Below are positions 1-7,085 of a stretch of DNA of 64,000 nt, piece after piece. The notes under the pieces were generated by a model. The model saw only the letters and a list, made by a program, of their open reading frames with translations, ran no database searches and was not told the origin of the DNA. Each line of letters begins with the position of its first letter. Within the stretch, counting starts at the first letter, position 1. A program made the position numbers and the translations under genes. The stretch covers positions 6,324,001 through 6,388,000 of the forward strand of contig NZ_CP133771.1 in the NCBI RefSeq assembly GCF_031348265.1, in the 5' to 3' direction. Origin of the DNA: Streptomyces collinus. Its GTDB lineage: Bacteria > Actinomycetota > Actinomycetes > Streptomycetales > Streptomycetaceae.

Positions 1-7
1 CCTGAGC

Positions 8-247
8 ATGCTCGAGGAGGCTCTCGAGCACCTCGTGAAGGGCATCGTCGACAACCCTGACGATGTGCAGGTCGCCTCGCGCAACCTGCGCCGCGGCCGC
101 GTGCTCGAGGTCCGGGTCCACCCGGACGACCTCGGCAAGGTGATCGGCCGCAACGGCCGCACCGCACGCGCCCTGCGTACCGTCGTGGGCGCCATCGGCG
201 GTCGCGGCGTCCGCGTCGACCTCGTCGACGTGGACCACGTCCGCTGA
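8..247 (+). CDS. khpA: KH-domain RNA-binding protein (KhpA-like)
   Basis: A 79-residue protein that is a single type II KH domain. The RNA-gripping GxxG loop is visible as GRNG at residues 47-50, followed by the expected helix (RTARALRTVV). KhpA proteins bind RNA, usually with KhpB, and affect ribosome assembly and small RNA function. It sits directly before rimM-trmD-rplS, the usual place between rpsP and rimM, so it probably belongs to that ribosome-maturation operon; rpsP would lie just left of the window. The ATG at 8 gives the full family length, so the gene looks complete although its ribosome binding site is outside the window. Confidence 0.93.
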   Translation: MLEEALEHLVKGIVDNPDDVQVASRNLRRGRVLEVRVHPDDLGKVIGRNGRTARALRTVVGAIGGRGVRVDLVDVDHVR

Positions 248-270
248 CGCTTTCGCAGCAGCACCGGCTC

Positions 271-304
271 GGGCCGGGGAGGGCCACTGGGCCGTCCCCG
301 GCCC
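271..304 (+). terminator. Strong stem-loop in the khpA-rimM spacer
   Basis: A 10-bp perfect stem (GGGCCGGGGA / TCCCCGGCCC) encloses a further GGCC/GGCC pairing. There is no T-run after it. It lies 24 bp after khpA and 27 bp before rimM, so it may be an attenuator, an RNA-processing site, or a weak terminator inside the operon. Confidence 0.55.
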
Positions 305-331
305 GTAGTCGTATGACAGGAGAATGGACAC

Positions 332-874
332 GTGCAGCTGGTAGTCGCACGGATCGGCCGTGCCCATGGCATCAAGGGTGAGGTCACCGTCGAGGTGCGG
401 ACCGACGAGCCGGAGCTGAGGCTCGGCCCCGGTGCCGTACTCACCACCGATCCCGCATCCGCGGGACCGCTCACCATCGAGACGGGCCGCGTCCACAGCG
501 GCCGTCTCCTGCTGCGCTTCGAGGGCGTCAGCGACCGCACCGGCGCCGAGGCCCTGCGCAACACCCTCCTGATCGCCGAGATCGACCCGGAGGAACTGCC
601 CGAGGGCGAGGACGAGTACTACGACCACCAGCTCATGGACCTCGACGTGGTCACCGCGGACGGCACCGAGGTCGGCCGGATCACGGAGATCTCGCACCTG
701 CCCACCCAGGACCTGTTCATCGTGGAGCGCCCCGACGGCAGCGAGGTCATGATCCCCTTCGTCGAGGAGATCGTCAGGGAGATCGACCTGGAGGAGCAGA
801 AGGCCGTCATCACCCCGCCGCCGGGGCTGATCGACGACCGCGCCGAGATCGCCTCCAGCCGGGACGAGTCGTAA
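332..874 (+). CDS. rimM: 16S rRNA processing protein RimM
   Basis: RimM is a 30S assembly factor that binds ribosomal protein S19 and helps mature the 3' domain of 16S rRNA. The 180-residue product has the usual two parts: an N-terminal RimM barrel (residues 1-85, starting LVVARIGRAHGIKGEV) and a C-terminal PRC-barrel (about 95-165, with YYDHQLMDLDV near its start). The GTG at 332 has AGGAG about 8 bp upstream. The stop overlaps the trmD start by one base (TAATG), so the two are translationally coupled. The C-terminus ends in a short acidic tail after the PRC barrel. Confidence 0.96.
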   Translation: MQLVVARIGRAHGIKGEVTVEVRTDEPELRLGPGAVLTTDPASAGPLTIETGRVHSGRLLLRFEGVSDRTGAEALRNTLLIAEIDPEELPEGEDEYYDHQLMDLDVVTADGTEVGRITEISHLPTQDLFIVERPDGSEVMIPFVEEIVREIDLEEQKAVITPPPGLIDDRAEIASSRDES

Positions 875-1707
875 TGCGCCTAGACGTCGTCACGATCTTC
901 CCCGAGTACCTGGAACCGCTGAACGTCTCCCTCGTCGGCAAGGCACGCGCACGTGGACAGCTCGACGTGCACGTCCACGACCTGCGTTCCTGGACCTACG
1001 ACCGCCACAACACCGTCGACGACACCCCGTACGGCGGCGGGCCCGGCATGGTCATGAAGACCGGGCCGTGGGGGGACGCGCTGGACTCCGTCCTGGCCGA
1101 CGGCTACGAGACCGGCTCCCGGGCGCCCGCCCTCATCGTGCCCACGCCCAGCGGCCGTCCCTTCACCCAGGAACTGGCCGTCCAGCTCTCCGAGCGCCCC
1201 TGGCTGATCTTCACCCCCGCCCGCTACGAGGGCATCGACCGCCGCGTCGTCGACGAGTACGCGACCCGGATGCCGGTCTATGAGGTGTCCATCGGCGACT
1301 ACGTCCTGGCCGGCGGCGAGGCGGCCGTCCTCGTCGTCACGGAGGCCGTGGCGCGGCTGCTGCCCGGGGTCCTGGGCAACGCCGAGTCCCACCGGGACGA
1401 CTCCTTCGCGCCCGGCGCCATGGCGAGCCTGCTGGAGGGGCCCGTCTACACCAAGCCGCCCGAGTGGCGCGGCCGGGACATCCCCGACGTGCTGCTCAGC
1501 GGCCACCACGGCAAGATCGCCCGCTGGCGCCGCGACGAGGCACTGAAGCGCACGACCGCCCACCGGCCCGACCTCATCGAGCGGTGCGACCCCAAGGCCT
1601 TCGACAAGAAGGACCGCGAGATGCTCTCCATCCTCGGCTGGGCACCCGATCCGGCGGGGGAGCCGTACGGCCGATTTTGGCGCAGGACCGACGGCGTGGA
1701 AGAATAG
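874..1707 (+). CDS. trmD: tRNA (guanine-N1)-methyltransferase TrmD
   Basis: Methylates G37 next to the anticodon of tRNAs reading CUN, CCN and CGG, using S-adenosylmethionine, and so prevents +1 frameshifting. The 277-residue product starts with the typical MRLDVVTIFPEYL and contains the SPOUT knot motif SIGDYVLAGGEAA near residue 140, the core of the SAM-binding trefoil knot. Length is normal for actinobacteria. The start overlaps the rimM stop by one base. The gene is followed by a 134-bp spacer before rplS, so rplS may have its own promoter. Confidence 0.97.
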   Translation: MRLDVVTIFPEYLEPLNVSLVGKARARGQLDVHVHDLRSWTYDRHNTVDDTPYGGGPGMVMKTGPWGDALDSVLADGYETGSRAPALIVPTPSGRPFTQELAVQLSERPWLIFTPARYEGIDRRVVDEYATRMPVYEVSIGDYVLAGGEAAVLVVTEAVARLLPGVLGNAESHRDDSFAPGAMASLLEGPVYTKPPEWRGRDIPDVLLSGHHGKIARWRRDEALKRTTAHRPDLIERCDPKAFDKKDREMLSILGWAPDPAGEPYGRFWRRTDGVEE

Positions 1708-1841
1708 CCAGCTGTTGTGCGTCCGTCCGGCGTGCGCCCCTGCCACAGGGGGAGACGACGTCCGCCCCGACCCGCACACCCCTGATCCGAAACACCTAGT
1801 TTCCGTTGATGACCTGTGGCATCAGCGAGGAAAGCAGACTC

Positions 1842-2192
1842 ATGTCTCACCTGCTCGACACCGTCGACTCCGCGTCGCTGCGCAGCGACGTCCCCGGCTT
1901 CCGTCCGGGCGACACCGTCAACGTCCACGTCCGCGTCATCGAGGGCAACCGCTCCCGTGTGCAGCAGTTCAAGGGCGTTGTGATCCGCCGCCAGGGCTCC
2001 GGCGTGCGCGAGACCTTCACGGTCCGCAAGGTCTCCTTCTCCGTCGGCGTCGAGCGCACCTTCCCGGTGCACACCCCGATCGTGGAGAAGATCGAGCTCG
2101 TCACCAAGGGTGACGTCCGTCGCGCCAAGCTGTACTACCTGCGCGAGCTGCGCGGCAAGGCCGCGAAGATCAAGGAGAAGCGCGAGAGCTGA
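1842..2192 (+). CDS. rplS: 50S ribosomal protein L19
   Basis: L19 sits at the 30S-50S interface. The ATG at 1842 (MSHLLDTVDSASLRSDVPGF) is preceded by GAGGAAAG and gives 116 residues, the normal Streptomyces length; the open frame extends 12 codons further upstream but those residues do not resemble L19. The core VHVRVIEGNRSRVQQFKGVV and the C-terminal RAKLYYLRELRGKAAKIKEK are standard. It is preceded by a 134-bp spacer and followed by a short stem-loop (2184-2200) at its stop codon. Confidence 0.98.
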   Translation: MSHLLDTVDSASLRSDVPGFRPGDTVNVHVRVIEGNRSRVQQFKGVVIRRQGSGVRETFTVRKVSFSVGVERTFPVHTPIVEKIELVTKGDVRRAKLYYLRELRGKAAKIKEKRES

Positions 2193-2237
2193 GCGCTCTC
2201 CGGGGTTCACGGCGGGGCCGGATAACATCTGGCTCCG

Positions 2238-2963
2238 ATGGACACCGAAGCACAGCCGACGGAGCGCGACCGCTCCTCCCGCCCTTCCGCATCCGAGGGA
2301 ACGACCTCGGAGGCCGCAGGGTCGGAGGACCGGTCGCGTTTCGCGTTGGTGTCGCGACTCAGCTCCTGGATCCCGGGCGGTCGCATCACCCTCACCCTGC
2401 TCGTCTGCCTGCTGTTCCTCCTGCTGCTCAGTACCTTCGTGCTGCGCCCGTTCCAGATCCCCAGCGGATCCATGGAACAGGGATTGAGGATCGGGGACCG
2501 GGTTCTCGTAAATAAGTTGGCATACCGTTTCGGTGCCGTGCCGCAGCGGGGAGACATCGTCGTGTTCGACGGGACCGGGTACTTCGGGCACGCGGACTAC
2601 ATCAAGCGCGTTGTCGGTGTGGGGGGAGACCGCGTGGTCTGCTGCGACAGGGAGGGGAGGATCCAGGTGAACGGCCGGCCGGTCGACGAGTCGGGCTTCC
2701 TGTATCCCGGCGACAGCCCGTCCGCGGTGCCCTTCGACGTCGTCGTGCCCGGCGGCACCCTCTTCGTCCTCGGCGACCACCGCAGTGACTCCAGCGACTC
2801 CCGCGACCACCTCGGCTCGCCGGGCGGCGGCATGATCCCCGTCGGCGACGTCGTCGGACGCGCCGACTGGATCGTCTGGCCCTTCGGCCACGCCACCCGG
2901 CTCCACCGCCCCGACGCCTACGCGCGCGTGCCCGCCGCCGGAAGGGCGGGCGCCCATGGGTAA
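2238..2963 (+). CDS. sipW: Type I signal peptidase SipW
   Basis: First of four tandem signal peptidases, membrane enzymes that remove Sec and Tat signal peptides after export. The 241 residues hold a Ser/Thr-rich cytoplasmic tail, one transmembrane segment (about 48-68), the catalytic serine (S78 in PSGSM), the general-base lysine (K123 in YIKRVVGVGG) and the box GDHRSDSSDSR. It lacks the second, C-terminal membrane anchor seen in SipY and SipZ. TAACAT lies about 12 bp before the ATG and no clear ribosome binding site is seen, so a leaderless transcript is possible. The 3' end overlaps sipX by 8 bp. Confidence 0.95.
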   Translation: MDTEAQPTERDRSSRPSASEGTTSEAAGSEDRSRFALVSRLSSWIPGGRITLTLLVCLLFLLLLSTFVLRPFQIPSGSMEQGLRIGDRVLVNKLAYRFGAVPQRGDIVVFDGTGYFGHADYIKRVVGVGGDRVVCCDREGRIQVNGRPVDESGFLYPGDSPSAVPFDVVVPGGTLFVLGDHRSDSSDSRDHLGSPGGGMIPVGDVVGRADWIVWPFGHATRLHRPDAYARVPAAGRAGAHG

Positions 2964-4047
2964 CCGCGGCAAACCGCGCGGCGTCCCGGCGAGCCCCGCG
3001 GAGAACCTGCTGCCCACCGGCGCCCGGCGCGCCGCCGGCGCCTCCAGCGGCCGGACGCGCGCCGAGCGGCGCAAGCTCCAGCGCAAGGTCAAGCGGCGCC
3101 GCAGGCGCGGTGCCGTCAAGGAGATACCGCTCCTCGTGGGCGTCGCCGTCCTGATAGCGCTCGTGCTGAAGACGTTCCTCGTGCAGGCGTTCGTCATCCC
3201 GTCCGGCTCCATGGAGCAGACGATCCAGATCGGTGACCGCGTCCTGGTCGACAAGCTCACCCCGTGGTTCGGCTCGAAGCCGCAGCGCGGGGACGTCGTC
3301 GTCTTCAAGGACCCGGGAGGCTGGCTCCAGGACGAGCAGCCCACCACGCAGAAGTCGGACCCCGTCGTCATCAAACAGGTCAAGGAAGGGCTCACCTTCA
3401 TCGGCCTGCTGCCGTCCGAGAACGAGAAGGACCTCATCAAGCGGGTCGTCGGCGTCGGCGGCGACCGCGTCAAGTGCTGCGACACGCAGGGGCGCGTGAC
3501 CGTCAACGGCGTCCCGCTGATCGAGGACTACCTGTATCCCGGCATCGCCCCGTCCGACACGCAGTTCGACATCACCGTCCCCCAGGGACGGCTGTGGGTG
3601 ATGGGCGACCACCGCAACAACTCCGCGGACTCCCGCGCCCACCAGGACACCGACTACGGGGGCACCGTCTCCGAGGACGAGGTGGTGGGCCGCGCCATGG
3701 TCATCGCCTGGCCCTTCGGGCACTGGAACATGCTGGAGGAACCGAATACGTACGCCTCCGTGTCCGACTCGGCCACCGGGTCGACCGCTGCTCCCGAACT
3801 GTCGCATAGGGTTGCCTCCTACGATTCGAACGGAACGATCCAGCTCCCGACCCCTGCGGAACTCCCGCTCGTTATGGGAGTGGTGGGCCTGCGCCGCGTA
3901 TGGGGCAGGCGGCGGCAGACAGTGAGGAGTTGGCGTGGGGGATGTGGCGGTTGGCGCACGGTCCGGACACGACGGCGAGGAGCACCGCGGACGCCCCGCG
4001 GAATCCGCCGTCCCGGCCGCGGACAGCGCCGTGACCTCCGGGAGTGA
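2956..4047 (+). CDS. sipX: Type I signal peptidase SipX, with an unusual C-terminal extension
   Basis: Second of the four tandem signal peptidases. It has a basic cytoplasmic tail (RKVKRRRRRG around 43-52), a membrane segment (about 56-73), the catalytic serine S85 (PSGSM) and lysine K162 (DLIKRVVGVGG), and the GDHRNNSADSR box. Near residue 321 the sequence reads VWGRRRQ, like the basic end of SipY, but the frame continues for 42 Arg/Gly-rich residues and overlaps the start of sipY by 113 bp. A TGA in the +1 frame lies just after the RRRQ codons, beside the sipY ribosome binding site, so a single-base indel may have removed the ancestral stop. The catalytic part looks intact. Confidence 0.92.
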   Translation: MGNRGKPRGVPASPAENLLPTGARRAAGASSGRTRAERRKLQRKVKRRRRRGAVKEIPLLVGVAVLIALVLKTFLVQAFVIPSGSMEQTIQIGDRVLVDKLTPWFGSKPQRGDVVVFKDPGGWLQDEQPTTQKSDPVVIKQVKEGLTFIGLLPSENEKDLIKRVVGVGGDRVKCCDTQGRVTVNGVPLIEDYLYPGIAPSDTQFDITVPQGRLWVMGDHRNNSADSRAHQDTDYGGTVSEDEVVGRAMVIAWPFGHWNMLEEPNTYASVSDSATGSTAAPELSHRVASYDSNGTIQLPTPAELPLVMGVVGLRRVWGRRRQTVRSWRGGCGGWRTVRTRRRGAPRTPRGIRRPGRGQRRDLRE

Positions 4048-4897
4048 CTCCGGGGCAGCCGAGGACGGCAGGGTGACGGGCGAACACACGACAGCCGAGG
4101 ACCAGGGACCGGGCGGACCGGCCCGGACACCGAAGAAGCCGCGCTCCTTCTGGAAGGAGCTGCCCATCCTGATCGGTATCGCGCTGGTTCTGGCGCTGCT
4201 GATCAAGACCTTTCTGGTGCAGGCGTTCTCCATCCCGTCCGACTCGATGCAGAACACCCTTCAGCAGGGCGACCGCGTCCTGGTCGACAAGCTCACCCCG
4301 TGGTTCGGCTCCGAGCCCGAGCGCGGCGAGGTCGTCGTCTTCCACGACCCGGACAAGTGGCTTGCGGGCGAGCCGACCACGGACCCGAACGCGCTGCAGA
4401 CCTTCCTCAGCTGGATCGGCCTCATGCCGTCCGCGGAGGAGAAGGACCTCATCAAGCGCGTCATCGGGGTCGGCGGCGACACCATCGAGTGCAAGGGCAC
4501 CGGCCCGCTCACGGTCAACGGCAAGGCGCTGGACGAGCGGTCGTACGTCTACGCGGGCAACACGCCGTGCAGCGTCGACGACCAGGGCGGCCAGTTCAAG
4601 GTGAAGGTCCCCAAGGGCTTCATCTGGGTCATGGGCGACCACCGGCAGAACTCGCGGGACTCCCGCTACCAGCAGGCCGACAAGCACCACGGCATGGTTC
4701 CGGTGAAGGATGTCGTCGGACGCGCCGTCGTCGTCGCCTGGCCGATCAACCGCTGGGACACCCTGCCGGTGCCGGACACCTTCGACCAGTCCGGCCTGAA
4801 CGCCCAGCCGAACGCGGCGGGCCTGCCGGTCGCACCGCAGGGGATCGCGCTGCTCGGCGTGGTGCCGGTGGTGCTCTGGCGTCGCCGCAAGCAGTGA
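3935..4897 (+). CDS. sipY: Type I signal peptidase SipY
   Basis: Third tandem signal peptidase, 320 residues. A long acidic and Gly/Ala-rich N-terminal tail (1-70) leads into a transmembrane helix (about 75-93), the catalytic serine S104 (PSDSM), the lysine K174 (DLIKRVIGVGG) and the GDHRQNSRDSR box. A second hydrophobic stretch plus WRRRKQ at the C-terminus forms a second anchor typical of Streptomyces SipX/Y/Z types. The GTG at 3935 is preceded by GAGGAG and chosen for that reason. Its first 113 bp are also read as the tail of sipX in another frame. Confidence 0.95.
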   Translation: MGDVAVGARSGHDGEEHRGRPAESAVPAADSAVTSGSDSGAAEDGRVTGEHTTAEDQGPGGPARTPKKPRSFWKELPILIGIALVLALLIKTFLVQAFSIPSDSMQNTLQQGDRVLVDKLTPWFGSEPERGEVVVFHDPDKWLAGEPTTDPNALQTFLSWIGLMPSAEEKDLIKRVIGVGGDTIECKGTGPLTVNGKALDERSYVYAGNTPCSVDDQGGQFKVKVPKGFIWVMGDHRQNSRDSRYQQADKHHGMVPVKDVVGRAVVVAWPINRWDTLPVPDTFDQSGLNAQPNAAGLPVAPQGIALLGVVPVVLWRRRKQ

Positions 4898-4948
4898 TCC
4901 CGACCATGGGCTGACCCCGGCCGGTACCCCCGGGTAGGGTGCGGACCC

Positions 4949-5728
4949 ATGGGTGGCGAGAGCATGACGCACACGGCCCCGCGCAGCGGCGGCTCAGGGA
5001 CGGGCCCGGTGGGCAGCCGGACCGGACAGCGACTGTCCGGCCTGGCCGTCGCACTGGGCCTTGTGCTGTTCCTGGGCGGGTTCGCCTGGGGAGCGGTGGT
5101 CTACCGGCCGTACACCGTCCCCACCAGCTCGATGACACCGACGATCGACGCCGGTGACCGGATCCTGGCGCAGCGCGTCGACGGTGGCGAGGTGCGCCGC
5201 GGTGACGTCGTGGTCTTCAAGGACGCGACCTGGGCCAACGCGCCCATGGTCAAGCGCGTGGTCGCCGTCGGCGGCGACACGGTCTCCTGCTGCCAGGACG
5301 GCAGGCTGAAGGTCAACGGCAAGGAGATCGACGAAACGTACCTGCCCAAGGGCACACCGGCCGAGATGAGCAACTTCCCGACCGTGACCGTCCCCAAGGG
5401 CCGGCTGTTCCTGCTCGGCGACGAGCGCGGCAATTCCGTGGACTCCACGGCCCACCTGACCGACGCCGCCAGCGGCACGGTGGCGCGCGCCGCCGTGGAC
5501 GCCCGTGTCGACGCCGTCGTCTGGCCCATGAAGGGCATGCTGGAGCGCCCCACCGGCTTCGAGGCGCTCAGCACCCTCTCCTCGCCCGGCCCGCTGCGGA
5601 CGATCACCTTCCTCGTGATCGCCGGAGCCGTGCTCGTCCTGGGCGGAGGCGCCTACGGGCCCATCGCCAAGCGCACCGGCGCCGCCCGGGCCCGGCGGGA
5701 GAGCGCGGAGCCCGCAGGTGTCCGCTGA
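4949..5728 (+). CDS. sipZ: Type I signal peptidase SipZ
   Basis: Fourth tandem signal peptidase, 259 residues, and the most divergent of the set. It has an N-terminal membrane helix (about 30-50), catalytic serine S61 (VPTSSMTPTIDAGD), lysine K102 (MVKRVVAVGG) and a variant C-terminal box LLGDERGNSVDS, where Glu replaces the usual His. A second membrane helix (LRTITFLVIAGAVLVLGGG) lies near the C-terminus. An alternative ATG at 4964 would shorten it by five residues. The stop overlaps the following Nudix gene by 11 bp, so the two are probably co-translated. Confidence 0.94.
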   Translation: MGGESMTHTAPRSGGSGTGPVGSRTGQRLSGLAVALGLVLFLGGFAWGAVVYRPYTVPTSSMTPTIDAGDRILAQRVDGGEVRRGDVVVFKDATWANAPMVKRVVAVGGDTVSCCQDGRLKVNGKEIDETYLPKGTPAEMSNFPTVTVPKGRLFLLGDERGNSVDSTAHLTDAASGTVARAAVDARVDAVVWPMKGMLERPTGFEALSTLSSPGPLRTITFLVIAGAVLVLGGGAYGPIAKRTGAARARRESAEPAGVR

Positions 5729-6242
5729 GGCCGTCGGAGCGGGCCGGGACACCTACGGGGGCGGGTTGCGCAAGGTCGCCCGGGTCGTGCTGCTCGACCC
5801 GCAGGACCGCATCCTGCTGCTGCACGGGCACGAGCCGGACGATCCGGCCGACGACTGGTGGTTCACCCCCGGCGGCGGCGTGGAGGGCGACGAGACCCGT
5901 GAACAGGCAGCCCTGCGGGAACTCGCCGAGGAAACGGGCATCACCGAGGTCGAGCTCGGCCCGGTGATGTGGCAGCGGAAGTGCTCCTTCCCCTTCGCCG
6001 GACGCCGCTGGGACCAGGACGAGTGGTACTACCTGGCCCGCACGGACCGTACGGCGGTGGCCGCCACCGGACTGACCGAGCTGGAACGGCGCAGTGTCGC
6101 CGGAGCGCGTTGGTGGACGTGTCCGGAACTGAGCCGGGCACATGAGACGGTGTATCCGACCAGACTCGCCGGGCTGCTGCGCACGCTGCTCGACGAAGGT
6201 CCCCCGGCCAGGCCAGTGATCCTTGACCCGGAAATCGTCTAG
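5718..6242 (+). CDS. Nudix hydrolase
   Basis: A 174-residue Nudix-family pyrophosphatase. The Nudix box runs from about 53 to 75 (GGVEGDE ... REQAALRELAEETGI) with the invariant RExxEExG acid residues that bind magnesium. Family members cleave nucleoside diphosphates linked to another group X, but the substrate cannot be read from the sequence. The GTG at 5718 overlaps the sipZ stop by 11 bp. Nothing ties it functionally to secretion; the overlap only suggests one transcript. Confidence 0.9.
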   Translation: MSAEAVGAGRDTYGGGLRKVARVVLLDPQDRILLLHGHEPDDPADDWWFTPGGGVEGDETREQAALRELAEETGITEVELGPVMWQRKCSFPFAGRRWDQDEWYYLARTDRTAVAATGLTELERRSVAGARWWTCPELSRAHETVYPTRLAGLLRTLLDEGPPARPVILDPEIV

Positions 6243-6298
6243 GGGCTCACAGGACTGGCGCACAATGGGGGGATCGCACGGCTGAAGGGGAACATGCC

Positions 6299-6607
6299 AT
6301 GAGCGCCGAGGACCTCGAGAAGTACGAGACCGAGATGGAGCTGAAGCTCTACCGGGAGTACCGCGATGTCGTCGGTCTGTTCAAATACGTGATCGAGACC
6401 GAGCGGCGCTTCTACCTGACCAACGACTACGAGATGCAGGTGCACTCGGTCCAGGGTGAGGTGTTCTTCGAGGTCTCCATGGCGGATGCCTGGGTCTGGG
6501 ACATGTACCGGCCGGCGCGGTTCGTGAAGCAGGTGCGGGTCCTCACGTTCAAGGACGTGAACATTGAAGAGCTGAACAAGAGTGACCTGGAGCTGCCGGG
6601 CGGCTGA
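6299..6607 (+). CDS. DUF2469 family actinobacterial conserved protein
   Basis: A 102-residue protein of the DUF2469 type, found across actinobacteria and strongly conserved. It is rich in charged and aromatic residues (EMELKLYREYRDVVGLFKYV) with no signal peptide or membrane segment, so it is cytoplasmic. A ribosome binding site (AAGGGGA) lies about 8 bp before the ATG. The same neighbours (signal peptidase upstream, YraN and YifB downstream) occur around it in other actinobacteria. Its role is unknown to me. Confidence 0.92.
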   Translation: MSAEDLEKYETEMELKLYREYRDVVGLFKYVIETERRFYLTNDYEMQVHSVQGEVFFEVSMADAWVWDMYRPARFVKQVRVLTFKDVNIEELNKSDLELPGG

Positions 6608-6617
6608 GGTGCCTCTA

Positions 6618-6656
6618 GTGGGTGACGGAGTTTTCCACAATCGCTGAGTCACCCAC
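6618..6656. other. Inverted repeat between DUF2469 and yraN
   Basis: A 9-bp perfect inverted repeat (GTGGGTGAC / GTCACCCAC) separated by 21 bp starts 10 bp after the DUF2469 stop. The loop holds TTTTCCACA, one base from a consensus DnaA box. It could be an operator or a weak stem-loop terminator. No T-run follows. Confidence 0.45.
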
Positions 6657-6713
6657 CAAGATCCACTTCTGGGGCGCGGCTGCGTGATCGTTGGCGCCGG
6701 AGGTGGTGCCGAC

Positions 6714-7085
6714 ATGACCGCACAGCTGGCACGCAGTGCCATGGGCAAGTACGGGGAGAGTCTGGCCGCGCGGCGGCTGACCGAGGCCGGTCTGACGATC
6801 CTGGAGCGCAACTGGCGCTCCGGCCGCACCGGCGAGATCGACATCGTGGCCAGGGACGGGGACGTCCTGGTCGTCTGCGAGGTGAAGACCCGCCGCGAGG
6901 GTCCCTTCGAGCATCCGATGGCGGCCGTCACCCCGCAGAAGGCGGGGCGGCTGCGGGACCTGGCCGAGCGGTGGATCCAGACACACGGAGGTGCACCGCC
7001 CGGCGGAGTCCGCATCGACGTGGTCGGGGTCCTGCTGCCGGCCCGCGGCGCCGCCGTGGTCGAGCATGTGCGGGGGGTGGCCTGA
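6714..7085 (+). CDS. yraN: YraN family endonuclease-like protein (UPF0102)
   Basis: A 123-residue protein with the restriction-endonuclease-like fold. The motif GEIDIVARDGDVLVVCEVKTR (positions about 44-64) carries the D...ExK pattern of the fold. Its biochemical role is unproven; it usually sits with yifB and dprA as here. The ATG at 6714 is chosen because GGAGGTGG lies just upstream; a GTG at 6684 would add ten residues that do not match the family. The stop is followed directly by the yifB start with no spacer, so the two are translationally coupled. Confidence 0.93.
   Translation: MTAQLARSAMGKYGESLAARRLTEAGLTILERNWRSGRTGEIDIVARDGDVLVVCEVKTRREGPFEHPMAAVTPQKAGRLRDLAERWIQTHGGAPPGGVRIDVVGVLLPARGAAVVEHVRGVA

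Noticed and set aside
880..1779. Long open frame antisense to trmD
   Set aside because: It covers a conserved gene on the other strand, has no recognisable domain and follows from GC-rich third codon positions.
1708..1841. L19 leader RNA element before rplS
   Set aside because: The spacer is long enough, but I saw no strong stem or conserved motif to support a leader structure.
2184..2200. Stem-loop at the rplS stop codon as a terminator
   Set aside because: Only a 6-bp stem (GAGAGC / GCTCTC) with no T-run; too weak to call.
1446..3506. Very long minus-strand open frame over trmD, rplS and sipW
   Set aside because: It overlaps three certain genes in full and its product is low-complexity without any known motif.
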